A DNA stretch of 64,000 bases. Origin: Scolanthus callimorphus (taxonomy: Eukaryota; Cnidaria; Anthozoa; Actiniaria; Edwardsiidae). Where the stretch lies: contig CM066917.1 of NCBI GenBank assembly GCA_033964015.1, positions 26,815,951-26,879,950 on the forward strand, read 5' to 3'. Below are positions 1 through 12,011 of this stretch, one piece after another. The translations under genes were made by a program, and so were the position numbers. The notes beneath the pieces were generated by a model. The model saw nothing but the letters and a program-made list of their open reading frames with translations, did no database searches and was not told where the DNA came from. Every line of letters begins with the position of its first letter. Within the stretch, counting starts at the first letter, position 1.

Positions 1-338
1 TAAGCTAGTCGAGTTTTTACTTAAAAGTAGCTAAGAATCGATGCTTCCTTTTGAGCTTTGCTTTATGCAATGACATAATCACATGATGCGACGTTCATAT
101 ATCGGGAAGGGGGACTTCAAAGCAACTGAACTTCAAAGCAGGAAATGTTTAAAGGCCACACGAGGCAATTTTTCTTGCAACTCGCAACACCATGGCTTTG
201 TGGTGTTACGTCACAAATGGCGTCATAGCAATTGGAACAACAGATCGAACTTGCTGTACCTAATTTTTTTACTTATTATTATTACTTATTACCTTCCACA
301 CATTGCCACATAGTAACCATCAAAGATGATGAGATAAC
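1..338. other. Unassigned flank before the first satellite array
   Basis: A short open frame exists at 83-313 but it has no recognisable domain. I see no gene, tRNA or clear repeat here. Confidence 0.4.
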
Positions 339-2369
339 AATGTATCCAGATAATAAGATGATTGGCATTGTGAAATAGCAATGCATTAGAATTGTGATAT
401 GACAATGCGCACAGATAATAAGGCAATTAGAATTGTGACATGACAATGCGCACAGATAATAAGGCAATTGTGAAATGACAATGCGCGCAGATACTAAGGC
501 AATTAGCATTGTGAGATAGCAATGCGCGCAGAGAATAAGCCAATTTAAGAATTGTGAAATGATAATGCGCACAGATAATAAGGCAATTAGGATTGAGAGA
601 TGACAATGCGCGCAGAGAATAAGACAATTAGGATTGTGAGATGACAATGCGCACAGATAATAAGGCAATTAGGATTGTGACAAGACAATGCGCACCGATA
701 ACAATGCATTAGAATTGTGAGGTGACAATGCGCACTGATAATAAGGCAATTAGGGTTGAGATGACAATGCGCGCAGAGAATAAGCCAATTTAAGAATTGT
801 GAGATGACAATGCGCACAGATAATAAGGCAATTAGGATTGTGAGATGACAATGCGCGCAGAGAATAAGGCAATTAGAATTGTGAAATGACAATGCACGCA
901 GATACAAAGGCAATTAGCATTATGAGATAGCAATGCGCGCAGATAATAAGGCAATTAGCATTGTGATATGACAATGCGCACAGATAATAAGGCAATAGGA
1001 TTGAGAGATGACATTGGGGACAGAGAATTAGGCAATTAGCATTGTGATATGACAATGCGCACAGAGAATAAGGCAATTAGAATTGTTATATGACAATGCG
1101 CACAGATAATTAGGCAATTAGAACTGTGAGATGACAATGCGCACTGATAATAAGGCAATTAGCATTGTGAGATAACAATGCGCGCAGATAATAAGGCAAT
1201 TAGAATTGAGAGATGACAATGCGCACAGATAAGGCAATTCGAATTGAGAGATGACAATGCGCATAGATAAAAAGCTTTTAGGATTGTGAGATGACAATGC
1301 ACAAAGATAATAAGGCAATCACAATTGTGAGATGACAATGCGCGCAAAGAATAAGGCAATTAGAATTGTGAGATGACAATGCGCGCAGATAATAAGGCAA
1401 TTAGCATTGTAATATGACAATGCGCGCAGATAATAAGGCAATTAGAATTATGAGATAACAATGCGCACAGATAATAAGGCAATTAGAATTGATATGACAA
1501 TGCGCGCAGAGCTAGAATAAGGCAATTAGAATTGTGATATGACAATGCGCGCAAAGAATAAGGCAATTAAAATTGAGAGATGACAATGCGCGCAGATAAT
1601 AAGGCAATTAGAATTGAGAGATGACAATGCGCATAGATAAAAGGTAATTAGGATTATGAGATGACAATGCGCACAGATAATAAGGCAATCAGAATCTACC
1701 GCTGAATAGGCATCAAAGGCGCATAAATACAGTGGGAGCCTCGGATTTGAACCCGAAAGTTGCGATACAAACGAGTCAAAAAAGTTTTGTCTATTGTCTC
1801 CATTTCATCAGTTTCTCGTGTCGGTATTCACAACTTTTTCTACTTCAAACTGAGGCTCCCACTGTATTTATGCACCGTCGATGCCTATTCAGCGGTAGAG
1901 TAGAGAATTCGAAACTGGACTATTGTGAGATGACAATGCTCGCTGAGAATAAGGTAATTAGGAAGGTGATATGACAGTGCGCACAGATGATAACGCTGTT
2001 AGGGTTGTGACATGACAATGTGCACAGATATTAGAATTGTGAGATGACAATGCGCACAGAAAATAAGACAATTAGGATTGTGAGATGACAATGCGCACAG
2101 ATAATAAGACAATTAGAATTGTGAGATGACAGTGCGCACAGATAATAAGACAATTAGGATAGTGATATGATAATGCGCACAGATAATAAGGCAGTTAGGA
2201 TTGTGAGATGACAATGCACACAGATAATAGGGCTATTAGGATTGTGATATGACAATGCGCGCAGAGAATAAGGCGATTAGAATCGTAAGATGACAATGCG
2301 CACAGATAATAAGGCAATTAGAATTGTGATATGACAATGCGCGCAGAGAATAAGGCAATCAAAATTGTA
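339..2369 (-). repeat. 41-bp satellite array 1
   Basis: Roughly 45 diverged tandem copies of a 41-bp unit, recognisable by the core AATGCGCGCAGATAATAAGG followed by CAATTAGAATTGTGAGATGAC. The reverse complement of the unit matches the unit of the array at 21391-25980, so this is the same family in opposite orientation. Copies here are more diverged and show many small indels, suggesting an older or less homogenised array. It is interrupted by a MITE at 1696-1898. Open frames over the array arise because the unit is stop-poor in all frames of one strand; I do not regard them as genes. Confidence 0.93.
1696..1898. mobile_element. MITE with about 47-bp terminal inverted repeats inside satellite array 1
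   Basis: The left end (CTACCGCTGAATAGGCATC) is repeated inverted at the right end (GATGCCTATTCAGCGGTAG), and the match runs on through a CAGTGGGAGCCTC block on each side. The interior is unrelated to the satellite, so the element inserted into the array. No clean target-site duplication is visible. The reverse strand holds a Pol III B-box-like GGTTCAAATCC, which may be chance. Confidence 0.8.
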
Positions 2370-3409
2370 TAAAAAACGAAGCAGAATAAGCCTAGTAAGT
2401 TACTAAAATTGTTTGGAAAACAATGCCACCTATTAACCATCCAGTGGTGTACCAGGGCACACACGGCATGATCATGTGCAGTGAGGACTGGGTGCGACTC
2501 CCAGCTGGGTTTAAAATATGTGGCTTTGTTAGCACACTAGGTATTACCCCCCTCTCCCCATGTCATCTTTAGTTTTTCCTATTTGATTTGTAGGTTTTCG
2601 AGGGTTAGCGCGAAAGCAAAAACAATTGCCGTGAATGTTTTTCAGTGATAATCCAAACTTTATCATAAAAAACGACGCTTGATCAAGTTCACTCGAGTGA
2701 GCGCGCAATGAGGTACCTTTCCTGAACTATGGAGAACCAAAACCGCCCGCGTCTCTCCACGTTTGACACGTGGTTAATCCCCCCTTGGTTTGACCCACCT
2801 CCATAAAATGGGGGTATCCTTTGTTTGTGCTTGGATACCTATCGAGGACCGCTGTTTTGACCTTTTCCCTGAACAAATTCCTTCGAAAAATTAATACATG
2901 TTCAATGACTTTGCATAATGAACGAGCTTGACTAGGCCACCCCCAGACACTTTCAGTGCTTGTTTGCTTGACCCTCCCGTGTTGCACTTTGAAAACGCGC
3001 GACCCTGGAAACTAATAGCGCGAAATTTAAAATTCAAATCGTTCGCTTGTTCATTCGGGAAGAACAAATGGCTGCCATGTGCTTCGTACTAAGCCGAGAG
3101 GTCAAATGAACGCTCTTGCTTGACCATGAAGTCTCCATACAGTGATGGCAATAGCTCAGGTAAGTACAAATACAGTGTTTAAACAAGAAAGTTTCTAAAG
3201 TTGAGTTGGGAAAGTCCAAAACCATGTTCGCAAAGGTTAGACTTCTGACTACAAACAGACGATTGTGCTGTCGTATTTTATTCAATTCCACTGAAGTTAA
3301 GCTTGCTAATCTCTAGAACTTGATTTCTTGAAATATTTATTACAATGAATGGTCTGAACCAAGGTGAATGAATAATATATTTGTTATTTTGATCATCCGA
3401 GTGGATGTA
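2370..3409. other. Intergenic, no gene recognised
   Basis: Single-copy-looking sequence with short open frames on the minus strand (2727-2987, 3034-3291) that show no known domain. I see nothing further. Confidence 0.4.
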
Positions 3410-3582
3410 CAAGGCCGTAGCTAGAAATTTTTGTCTGGGGGAGGGGGGGGGGGGGCAAGCCTTGGTCATCCTTTGTTTTTGCCGAGGGGGCAAGCAAGGT
3501 TTTTCCCCACATGTTGACACTAAAAAATTTACTTCGCTGGGGTGGCAACTGTCCCCTCTGCCCCCCGCTAGATACAGCCCTG
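3410..3582. mobile_element. MITE, family 'CAAGGCCGTAGCTAG', copy 1
   Basis: Ends CAAGGCCGTAGCTAG and CTAGATACAGCCCTG are inverted repeats. The 5-bp direct repeat ATGTA flanks it (3405-3409 and 3583-3587). The interior carries a G-run on the left and a CCCC-rich segment on the right. A second, shorter copy lies at 49935-50058. Confidence 0.8.
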
Positions 3583-3798
3583 ATGTACATGTACAATGCA
3601 TGATCATGATAATAGTAGGAGTGATCTTCAGAGCTTCTCTTAAATCAGTTTAAATCAGTCAAATCAGACTCTTAGTCTGTGGGCTCCATTCACCCAGATG
3701 ATCAAATAAAACAAATATTGTAACTTCGACAGATTTCATTAGTTCGACAATTATATTTTGTGAGGAAAAAACATCAAATGGGCAGTTGCATAGACCTT

Positions 3799-5058
3799 GG
3801 GTGGGTGGTTATCAACAATTTGTACTGGAATTACAGAAGGAAGGAGAGGGGGGGGGGCACTGTTGTTCTGAAGCACAATTCCGGTGGTGTCCCAAAAATA
3901 TTGATTTCCAGGATGGGTACATAATTTCCAGGGTGATCATGAGAAAATTCACTGGAATTCCAATGTGGGTAGGGACAACTTTAAATTTCCAGGGTAGAAG
4001 AACCTGGCGCCCTCAACAGGGGGGTGCAGATTGATTGTGTGACTGCCCAATGCTAACAAGTCTTGCGATGTTTTTTGTAATATGCACCCTGTTTTACAAA
4101 AAAATTGAAAATCATTTTTAGCCTTAAAAAAACCTAGAGTTGATAATTGTAAGATGTCTAAACAATTAAAATGTTACATTCTATTCACAGGTAGTTTATT
4201 CCAATATAATTCGAACATCTTACCCCTTCAAGCTGAGAGTTCAAGATCAGCCAAACCACAGGGAGCCCTGCAGCCTATCTGCCAGACCACTAGGAGCTGA
4301 ACAGCCTATCAACCAGACCACAAGGAGCTGAACAGCCTATCAACCAGACCACAAGGAGCTGAACAGCCTATCAACCAGACCACAGGGAGCTGAACAGCCT
4401 ATCAACCAGACCACAGGGAGCTGAACAGCCTATCAACCAGACCACAAGGAGCTGAACAGCCTATCAACCAGACCACAGGGTGCTGAACAGCCTATCAACC
4501 AGCCCACAGGGAGCTGAACAGCCTATCAACCAGACCACAAGGAGCTGAACAGCCTATCAACCAGACCATAGGGAGCTGAACAGCCTATCAACCAGACCAC
4601 AGGGAGCTGAACAGCCTAACAGCCAGACCACAGGGAGCTGAACAGCCTATCAACCAGACCACAGGGTGTTGAACAGCCTATCAACCAGACCACAGGGAGC
4701 TGAACAGCCCATCAACCAGACCACAGGGATTTTTGTCGTGTTGAGCTACATTTCAAATGTGCATGTTGTGCCAAGAAGTAGTCATGTTTCTTGCTCTCTG
4801 ATTGGTTACAATTTTGACCATTATTTTTAGCCCATCAGAGTGTGAGAAACACGACTAGTTTTCAACAAAACGTGCATAGTCCAAAGCATCGGCATGCTTC
4901 ATTGTTGGACAAAATGCATGGTACAGGGGCAGATCCAAGAATTGGAGGGTGCTTACTGTGATTTCCATAATTCTGCAAACTCTACTCGGACCAGCAAACC
5001 ACGGTTCAGCTTCTGTCAATCAGTTCCGGGTGATTTCACAAGGCTTTGATAGATCTTC
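3799..5058. repeat. Tandem-duplicated module, copy 1 (short minisatellite)
   Basis: The sequence from GGGTGGGTGGTTATC to GATAGATCTT is repeated with high identity at 5070-6881. This copy holds the 31-bp minisatellite at 4255-4729 and ends with only the left part of the MITE that is whole at 6748-7117. Confidence 0.9.
4255..4729. repeat. 31-bp minisatellite, about 15 units
   Basis: Units of the type CCACAGGGAGCTGAACAGCC plus TATCAACCAGA repeat head to tail with few substitutions (AAGGAGC, GGGTGCT variants). The period of 31 is not a multiple of three, so no repeat protein is implied. Confidence 0.95.
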
Positions 5059-5069
5059 TTGGAATTCCA

Positions 5070-6881
5070 GGGTGGGTGGTTATCAACAATTTGTACTAGA
5101 ATTACAGAAGGAAGGAGAGGGGGGGGGGGCACTGTTGTTTTGAAGCACAATTCCGGTGGTGTCCCAAAAATATTGATTTCCAGGATGGGTACATAATTTC
5201 CAGGGTGATCATGAGAAAATTCACTGGAATTCCAATGTGGGTAGGGACAACTTTAAATTTCCAGGGTAGAAGAACCTGGCGCCCTCAACAGGGGGGTGCA
5301 GATTGATTGTGTGACTGCCCAATGCTAACAAGTCTTGCGATGGTTTTTGTAATATGCACCCTGTTTTACAAAAAAATTGAAAATCGTTTTTAGCCTTAAA
5401 AAAACCTAGAGTTGATAATTGTAAGATGTCTAAACAAATAAAATGTTACATTCTATTCACAGGTAGTTTATTCCAATATAATTCGAACATCTTACCCCTT
5501 CAAGCTGAGAGTTCAAGATCAACCAAACCACAGGGAGCCCTGCAGCCTATCTGCCAGACCACTAGGAGCTGAACAGCCTATCAACCAGACCACAGGGAGC
5601 TGAACAGCCCATCAGCCAGACCACAGGGAGCCCAGCAGCCCATCAACCAGACAACAGGGAGCTGAACAGCCTATCAACCAGACCACAGGGAGCTGAACAG
5701 CCTATCAGCCAGACCACAGGGTGCTGAACAGCCCATCAACCAGACCACAGGGAGCTGAACAGCCCATCAACCAGACCACAAGGAGCTGAACAGCCTATCA
5801 ACCAGACCACAGGGAGCTGAACAGCCTATCAGCCAGACCACAGGGTGTTGAACAGCCTATCAACCAGACCACAGGGAGCTGAACAGCCCATCAACCAGAC
5901 CACAGGGAGCTGAACAGCCCACCAACCAGACCACAGGGAGCCCTGCAGCCCATCAACCAGACCACAGGGAGCTGAACAGCCTATCAACCAGACCACAGGG
6001 TGCTGAACAGCCCATCAACCAGACCACAGGGAGCTGAACAGCCTATCAACCAGACCACAGGGAGCTGAACAGCCTATCAACCAGACCACAAGGAGCTGAA
6101 CAGCCTATCAACCAGACCACAGGGAGCTGAACAGCCCATCAACCAGACCACAGGGAGCTGGACAGCCCATCAACCAGACCACAGGGAGCTGAACAGCCCA
6201 TCAACCAGGCCACAGGGAGCTGAACAGCCCACCAACCAGACCACAGGGAGCTGAACAGCCCACCAACCAGACCACAGGGAGCTGAACAGCCCATCAACCA
6301 GACCACAGGGAGCTGAACAGCCTATCAACCAGACCACAGGGAGCTGAACAGCCTATCAACCAGACCACAGGGAGCTGAACAGCCCACCAACCAGACCACA
6401 GGGAGCTGAACAGCCCACCAACCAGACCACAGGGAGCTGAACAGCCCATCAACCAGACCACAGGGAGCTGAACAGCCTATCAACCAGACCACAGGGAGCT
6501 GAACAGCCCATCAACCAGGCCACAGGGAGCTGAACAGCCCACCAACCAGACCACAGGGATTTTTGTCGTGTTGAGCTACTTCAAATGTGCATGTTGTGCC
6601 AAGAAGTAGTCATGTTTCTTGCTCTCTGATTGGTTACAATTTTGACCATTATTTTTAGCCCATCAGAGTGTGAGAAACGTGACTAGTTTTCAACAAAACG
6701 TGCATAGTCCAAAGCATCGTCATGCTTCATTGTTGGACAAAATGGTACAGGGGCAGATCCAAGAATTGGAGAGTGCTTACTGTGATTTCCATAATTCTGC
6801 AAACTCTACTCTGACCAGCAAAGCACGGTTCAGCTTCTGTCAATCAGTTCCGGGTGATTTCACAAGGCTTTGATAGATCTT
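5070..6881. repeat. Tandem-duplicated module, copy 2 (long minisatellite)
   Basis: A second copy of the module at 3799-5058. Flanks are nearly identical to copy 1 but the 31-bp array is about twice as long, so arrays changed length after duplication or by unequal exchange. Confidence 0.9.
5527..6559. repeat. 31-bp minisatellite, about 33 units
   Basis: Same unit as at 4255-4729. Variant units (CCCATCAACC, CCCACCAACC, GGAGCCCTGC) recur in blocks, which points to block-wise expansion. Confidence 0.95.
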
Positions 6882-7117
6882 GTGAGCTGATAGGGGCTAG
6901 CTATCAAAACACAATATTTCAACGTAAAATGCAAACCAAACTATAAAAAAAAACATGGTGTTTGATTGACAGAAGCCAAAACGCAGTTTGGTGTTCGGAA
7001 ATGTAAAGTGTGAGTTTGCAGAATTATGAAAATGATAGTAAAGCAAACATACAAGAAAACAGTTTTTTGGTGACTTTTTTTTAAGGAAAATATATGAGAA
7101 ATTTGGATCCGCCCCTG
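6748..7117. mobile_element. Complete foldback MITE, family 'CAGGGGCAGATCCA'
   Basis: Ends CAGGGGCAGATCCAA and TTGGATCCGCCCCTG are inverted. The arms continue inward (CATAATTCTGCAAACTC and GCTTCTGTCAATCA on the left, their complements on the right). A 5-bp duplication TGGTA lies at 6743-6747 and 7118-7122. The left half alone recurs at about 4925-5058. Confidence 0.85.
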
Positions 7118-7296
7118 TGGTAGTATGAAATGAATAGGCTCTGTCTGTTGACAGTTCGGTGGAATCGGTAGTAGTTGTTCCTGTTTCTTTGGTTGAGTCA
7201 TTTTATTTCTTTGCAGGCCCTGTAATTATGTATTTTGTCACGTTTCTGTTTTGAAATGTACACTATGTCCAAATCCTAGAGTAGCTTAGAGCAACA

Positions 7297-7458
7297 AGGG
7301 GCGGGTTTAGGAGTGGGCTGAGAGGGCGGCGGTCCCCCTTTCTCGGGAGATTTTCCCATACATTTACTGTATTTGCTGGAGGAAATTTGAAAATTTCTGT
7401 CCCATGTTTTCACTATCCCCCCCCCCCCCCCTTTCGGAAATTCCTTGGTCTGCCCCTG
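7297..7458. mobile_element. MITE, 'GGGGCGG...TCTGCCCCT' family, copy 1
   Basis: Inverted ends AGGGGCGGG and CTGCCCCT. It shares the interior block CATTTACTGTATTTGC and a C-rich stretch with the copy at 50617-50750. Confidence 0.65.
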
Positions 7459-7497
7459 GCTTTGGGCAAAACATAATGCTCCCATTTTTTTTTTCTC

Positions 7498-7728
7498 TTA
7501 AAGAGCCTGCGATGTCAGCCGCCATTTTGACAGCATACAAAGTCAGAGAAAGCATCCATTTCCATCGACTGATTTGGATAATATACAACCATGCTTTCCT
7601 CAATTGAATTTGGTTCATAAAATCTGCAATTTTGTTTTTAGATGTTGGTTTAGATATTTCTACATGTTTAGTCTTCCATAATATTAAACGAAAACAGCAA
7701 CAAAAGAGTGGCTGGCGCTGGCTCTTTG
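7498..7728. mobile_element. TTAA-flanked MITE family, copy 1
   Basis: Begins TTAAAGAGCCTG and ends GGCTCTTTG. The interior (AGCCGCCATTTTGACAGC, CATCCATTTCCATCG) is shared with copies at 27117-27350, 29354-29545, 36653-36825 and 38107-38333. The right TTAA is mutated here. Confidence 0.8.
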
Positions 7729-7838
7729 AGATTGAAATTCTGGGTAAACAATTGGAAGAAATTGTCTAAAATTGTTATGCTGAATTTCTGGGTTTTTGTT
7801 ATCAGATGACTCAACCACTGATACGGTACACTGACATT

Positions 7839-8004
7839 GTGTGGTTCCATAAAATATCCACACACCCCTAATCCCCAATGGAAGGGTGTTGAAAAGTGAC
7901 CTTCCCTCTGGAATTTCCAAAGTAAAACAAGTCACCCCTCTGGAATTTCCAATCCCTTCCAAGGAAGGGGGGTGAGGGGAAGAGATATTTTCTGGAACCA
8001 CACA
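7839..8004. mobile_element. MITE, 'TGTGTGGTTCC' family, copy 1
   Basis: Inverted ends TGTGTGGTTCCATAAAATATC and GATATTTTCTGGAACCACACA. It carries the inner CTCTGGAATTTCCAA motif, as does the copy at 39105-39314. Confidence 0.75.
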
Positions 8005-8077
8005 TTATTTTTTGATAATATTTTCTTTTTTGTAGAGAAACATGATTGTACATAGTATTGCATGTAAAGAAACAAAC

Positions 8078-8326
8078 TGAAGTCCCATGAGGCCCGGAAG
8101 ACCCCAGCTGAAAATGGTGCTCCACATGTCAAAACTGGTAGGTGTGTCAGTTCACTGCACTCAATACTGAGGCTCCTGTACAAGTTCCAAACTCACTCAT
8201 CAGACAGTACCTCTTCAGCTCTCAAAGCTACAACTCCAGGGCATCAGGGCATTGTCATTCACACCCATCAGGTGTCTCACTTGACTGATGTTGTCATGAT
8301 GGTAGGTACAAATACATGCAGTGCAT
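8078..8326 (+). repeat. Inverted duplication, left arm (coding-like)
   Basis: About 80% similar over some 250 bp to the complement of 10595-10850. In matching frames both arms give the peptide block SSALKATTPGHQ and a QVSH block, with many third-position differences, so this may be an old exon of an unrecognised gene or transposase. This arm has small indels. No function is assigned. Confidence 0.55.
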
Positions 8327-9058
8327 TGAGCTGATCATATTCTGATTAAGGTAGCATGCCAAGTTGCAAATACATATTCATGCGACGGTGGGCAATACAA
8401 ATTATTCAAATACTTTTGAAACAATTGTAAGGCATCCTAATATGATCTAAGTCCTTGGCGGGCTCGGATGTGAAGCTCTGCTACTAAAATATTGGGAAAT
8501 TATTTGGCAAATGCTGGGCAACAAAATTATTCAAAATACTTTTGAATAATCCAATATACACATTTATTTTGGTGCAAAACAAAAACTTTTTTTACACACT
8601 CTGTACCTAAATAATAAATAAACAACAATGAAACTTTAGAAAATAAAATAAAACTGATATTTAAACATAGTAAACACTGTCTTAGGAATCAAGTGTCCTT
8701 CAATATTTTGAAGGCATAATCTAAAGTTATTCCCAGGCATAACTTTATGTACAAGCTCTATAAATGGAGTTATAAAATGTTCCTGAAATAAAACTAAGGT
8801 TGCATATAATTTTTCCATTGGTCACATTAAAACCTTATTAATTAGAATGTGTGACTGTGAATTTTCTGCATAATTATTATATAAGGTGATTTTCTATTAC
8901 TTTTTTTGTGTGACCATGATGTTGAAAATAAAATTTTATGTTGTAGTAAAAAATGTGAATTATAAAAAATTAACATCCTGAGCATCAAAATGCAAATAAA
9001 GCAATATCTCATCTCATTGTGTATATTTGTTTACCAATCTGGCAAAATGTTCCAATAA
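8327..9058. other. AT-rich intergenic, no gene recognised
   Basis: Low-complexity AT-rich sequence with no long open frame and no inverted repeat that I can see. Confidence 0.4.
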
Positions 9059-9423
9059 AGCAGATTTCAGATGACACTGCAGGTTTTTTTCAGAATTGGT
9101 GTAATCACTTTGCGATCATATCAAGATAACTGTGTCGCTTTTGTCAATGCCAACCGTGCATGACGTGGGCTACCTGTGTAGGTATTTCCGGGCTCCTTTG
9201 GGACCAAAATAAAAATGGCGGCCTACACGAATAACGTTTCTCTCCAAAATCTGCAAGTTTTGCCGAATTTTTTGACAATTTAGGATAAGAAATAAGCTAG
9301 GAAAACTTCTGGAACTCCAAATATGGTAAGTAGAAACTTCCATATAAGGAAATTTTAGAAAACGACACATTTCAACGAGAACTATCTTGATATGTGTTTA
9401 TCTACAGTCGTATGAAATCTGCT
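9059..9423. mobile_element. MITE, 'AGCAGATTTCA' ends
   Basis: Left end AGCAGATTTCAGATGAC is inverted at the right as GTCGTATGAAATCTGCT. The arms also share ATCAAGATA and GTGTCG blocks. Its ends resemble the element at 21166-21389. Confidence 0.75.
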
Positions 9424-10594
9424 CTATTCAAACTTATTAAATGCTTAAATCCCCTAACTGATACATACTAAATTTGGAAAGCTGTTTAAACAATGTGATT
9501 CCAAATTCTTTTAGTGGTTATAAACTTGTTCATGTGAAAACCTCCTAAGTTTTATTTATTTTATTTAAAAAACAAAAATCCCATTTGAATTGATTTATAT
9601 AAGGGGTGGCAAATGGTAATGCAAGATTTCCCGAGAGTGGAGATCAAGCCTTAAAAATTGAGATCTAGATGATCAAATATTGTTTTCCATACATTCTCTG
9701 TAATTTGGGTTAATTTGTTAGAAACGATTGCTAGATGAGCTCTGAAAATCCAAGATTCGGGATTCCTGAAGAATTTCGCAAGATATTCTGTAATTTCCAA
9801 ACGATCATTCGCCACTCCTTATATAGGATTTGTAATGTTATTATAAATTGTAAAAGGCAGGATATTTTTTTCATTTGCCCATTAGTGAATTTATTTGAAA
9901 AAGATTCCCTAAATTAAATCCAATTAAAGGGGCACTTGCACGCTAACTAGCCACTTATTCTATGACAAGAAAATAAAACACAAATCGCAATCCAATTCCA
10001 TCCTCTTAAAAACAGGTCAAAACAACCTAGAATTGCATGTACAATTTATGTGTTTTCACGGTTACAATTTTACTTATTATATGTCCACAGTGGCTGAATA
10101 TTAAGTGTGCAAGAGCCCCTTTAACAAAAAGTACTTTTGTGAAGTATGCAAAATAATCTAATACAGTGGTCCCAATTATCATTTTGCTTGTGAAACCATG
10201 TATCACGACAAATGCTTTATAGTTTGCAATGATATTTTTTCCCTGGAATCGCAGCAAATATTATATTATGCCAAAAGTAAATGTACTAAACACACTTTGC
10301 CTTGTTTGAAGTGTAGTTCGGTTTGTAAATTTCGAAAGTGATGATTGTGATGCGTGTTTCATGCTATATACATGGCTCCACGGAGCAACATAAACAAAGC
10401 TTTTATTAATAATAAACATTAACTACAGAGATGTGCTGATTGGCATTCCTGAAAGCAGAGTCATGAACCTTCCAGCCCTAATTGTGGGGGAAGTTAGGAT
10501 GTCTGTTTCAAAAGTCGAATAATCCCACAGGGGGTGGAGAATATGGCGATTTGTTACCCGGCATGTTCCTTTAATAACAAGTATCATCAGCTTT
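9424..10594. other. Intergenic, no gene recognised
   Basis: AT-rich sequence. The minus-strand open frame at 10423-10860 enters this region but only its first half belongs to the duplicated block at 10595-10850. Confidence 0.35.
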
Positions 10595-10850
10595 ATGATA
10601 TATGTACTGCATGTAGTTGTACCTATCACCATGACAACATCAATCATGTGAGACACCTGGTAAGTGTGAATGGCAATGTCCTGGTGCCCTGGAGTTGTAG
10701 CCTTGAGAGCTGAGGAAATACTGTCTGGTGAGTAGTTTGGAGCTTGTACAGGAGTCTCTATTAGTACTGAGTGCAGTGAGGTTGGCACACTACTGGTGAT
10801 GACTGGAGCATCAAATGCTGGGGTCTGAAGGGCCTTGTGGGACTTCAGAG
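10595..10850 (-). repeat. Inverted duplication, right arm (coding-like)
   Basis: Partner of 8078-8326. It lies in an open frame of 145 codons (10423-10860, minus) with no domain I recognise. Open frame plus amino-acid-level similarity to the other arm hints at former coding function, but the evidence is weak. Confidence 0.5.
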
Positions 10851-11060
10851 TGAATGTCAAAAAAGGTACTTACAGGCATTATAGAGTTGGAATAAATAAG
10901 CAACAACATCCAACATTTGCACTTTATTGGTAAACAATTACACATTCCAGTTACAAGGTCTAAGTGCATTTCATATATGATATGACTACCATGTATGGGT
11001 GTTCACAGGAGGCTGCCTACAATATTTTCTACCCTCGACCACCAAACTTTGTTTGCCTGC

Positions 11061-11522
11061 TGTTCAAGTACACAAACTTGTACCGGTCTGAGCTTTCACA
11101 TGGTTACCCTGGAGGGTTTGAACTTTTTTGTAATGTGTATTTTGTTGTGATCGAAATTGCTTTAGTAATACATGTATAATAACCATGCCCTTGTTTATAA
11201 TATTAGCAGCCATCAGTTGCATTGCTTGATCTACATCAGTTGCATTGCTTGATCTACATCAGTTGCATTGCTTGATCTACATCAGTTGCATTGCTTGATC
11301 ACACCACTCACACTAATCCTTGAATAGCTGACAATAATTACAGCAAGTTGGAGAGAATTCATTGGGCCCATTTCATGTTATTCGAGTGGACTTTTGAGGC
11401 TCCAAAGCAATGTATCAGCCAAATTTCTCTTCTTAGAATTTTCCTTTGATTTTGTTTGGCATCTATTCAAGTATCAACAAGTAAACTGCAAAAGTTTAGA
11501 AATTTTGAACAGAATTCTTAAT
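11061..11522. repeat. Large inverted repeat, left arm
   Basis: Matches the complement of 12012-12497 in blocks such as TTACCCTGGAGGGTTTGAAC, AAGTAAACTGCAA and GAACAGAATTCT, separated by about 490 bp. This is likely a long foldback transposon of which the two arms survive. Confidence 0.7.
11211..11301. repeat. 23-bp tandem repeat, four copies
   Basis: CATCAGTTGCATTGCTTGAT plus CTA starts at 11211, 11234, 11257 and 11280. The other arm of the foldback shows a single related unit near 12340, so the expansion happened in this arm only. Confidence 0.9.
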
Positions 11523-12011
11523 CTTACATTTTTCTTCTCTGACAAAAAAACAGTCAATGCTTTTGCTACTTCCGTAAATTATTTGTGAATATGTACCAAA
11601 GATACATGTGACATTGAAGTTCATTGAAGTATTCTAAGGCACCAAGAAAAAAAAACTTCACTACTCTTTCTGTTTGATCGAGTCAGTTTTTGTCAAATCA
11701 CAATGACAAACCGTCTCAAGCAGTAAACAAAAAGAGTAATTATTATTTGTAAAGCCCTTAGAACGCTGATATAAGTGCTACAAAAATGTTTATCATTATT
11801 ATCATGAGGTTTGGAATTCTTTCTCGGTGTCCCGTCTCCCTCCGCTTCCATATCCAATTCGAGGGGGGCGTAAAAGAACCCTGGGATGCTGATACAGATC
11901 TTCAGGTCTAACTAAACACTTCACAGACGCACGGGATGAAGAGCCACCTCGTGGATGTGCCCAATGTGCGTAATCCGTTATTATTATTGAGTTTAAGGTG
12001 TTAAAAGGTAA

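Noticed and set aside
339..2369. Several open frames (66-128 codons) on the minus strand with CALSSHNPNCLI-like repeats
   Set aside because: They follow the 41-bp satellite exactly and change frame with each unit; no start context, splice sites or domain.
2440..2520. Pol III B-box-like GGGTGCGACTCCC, possible tRNA-derived SINE
   Set aside because: No convincing A-box at the right distance and no second copy seen.
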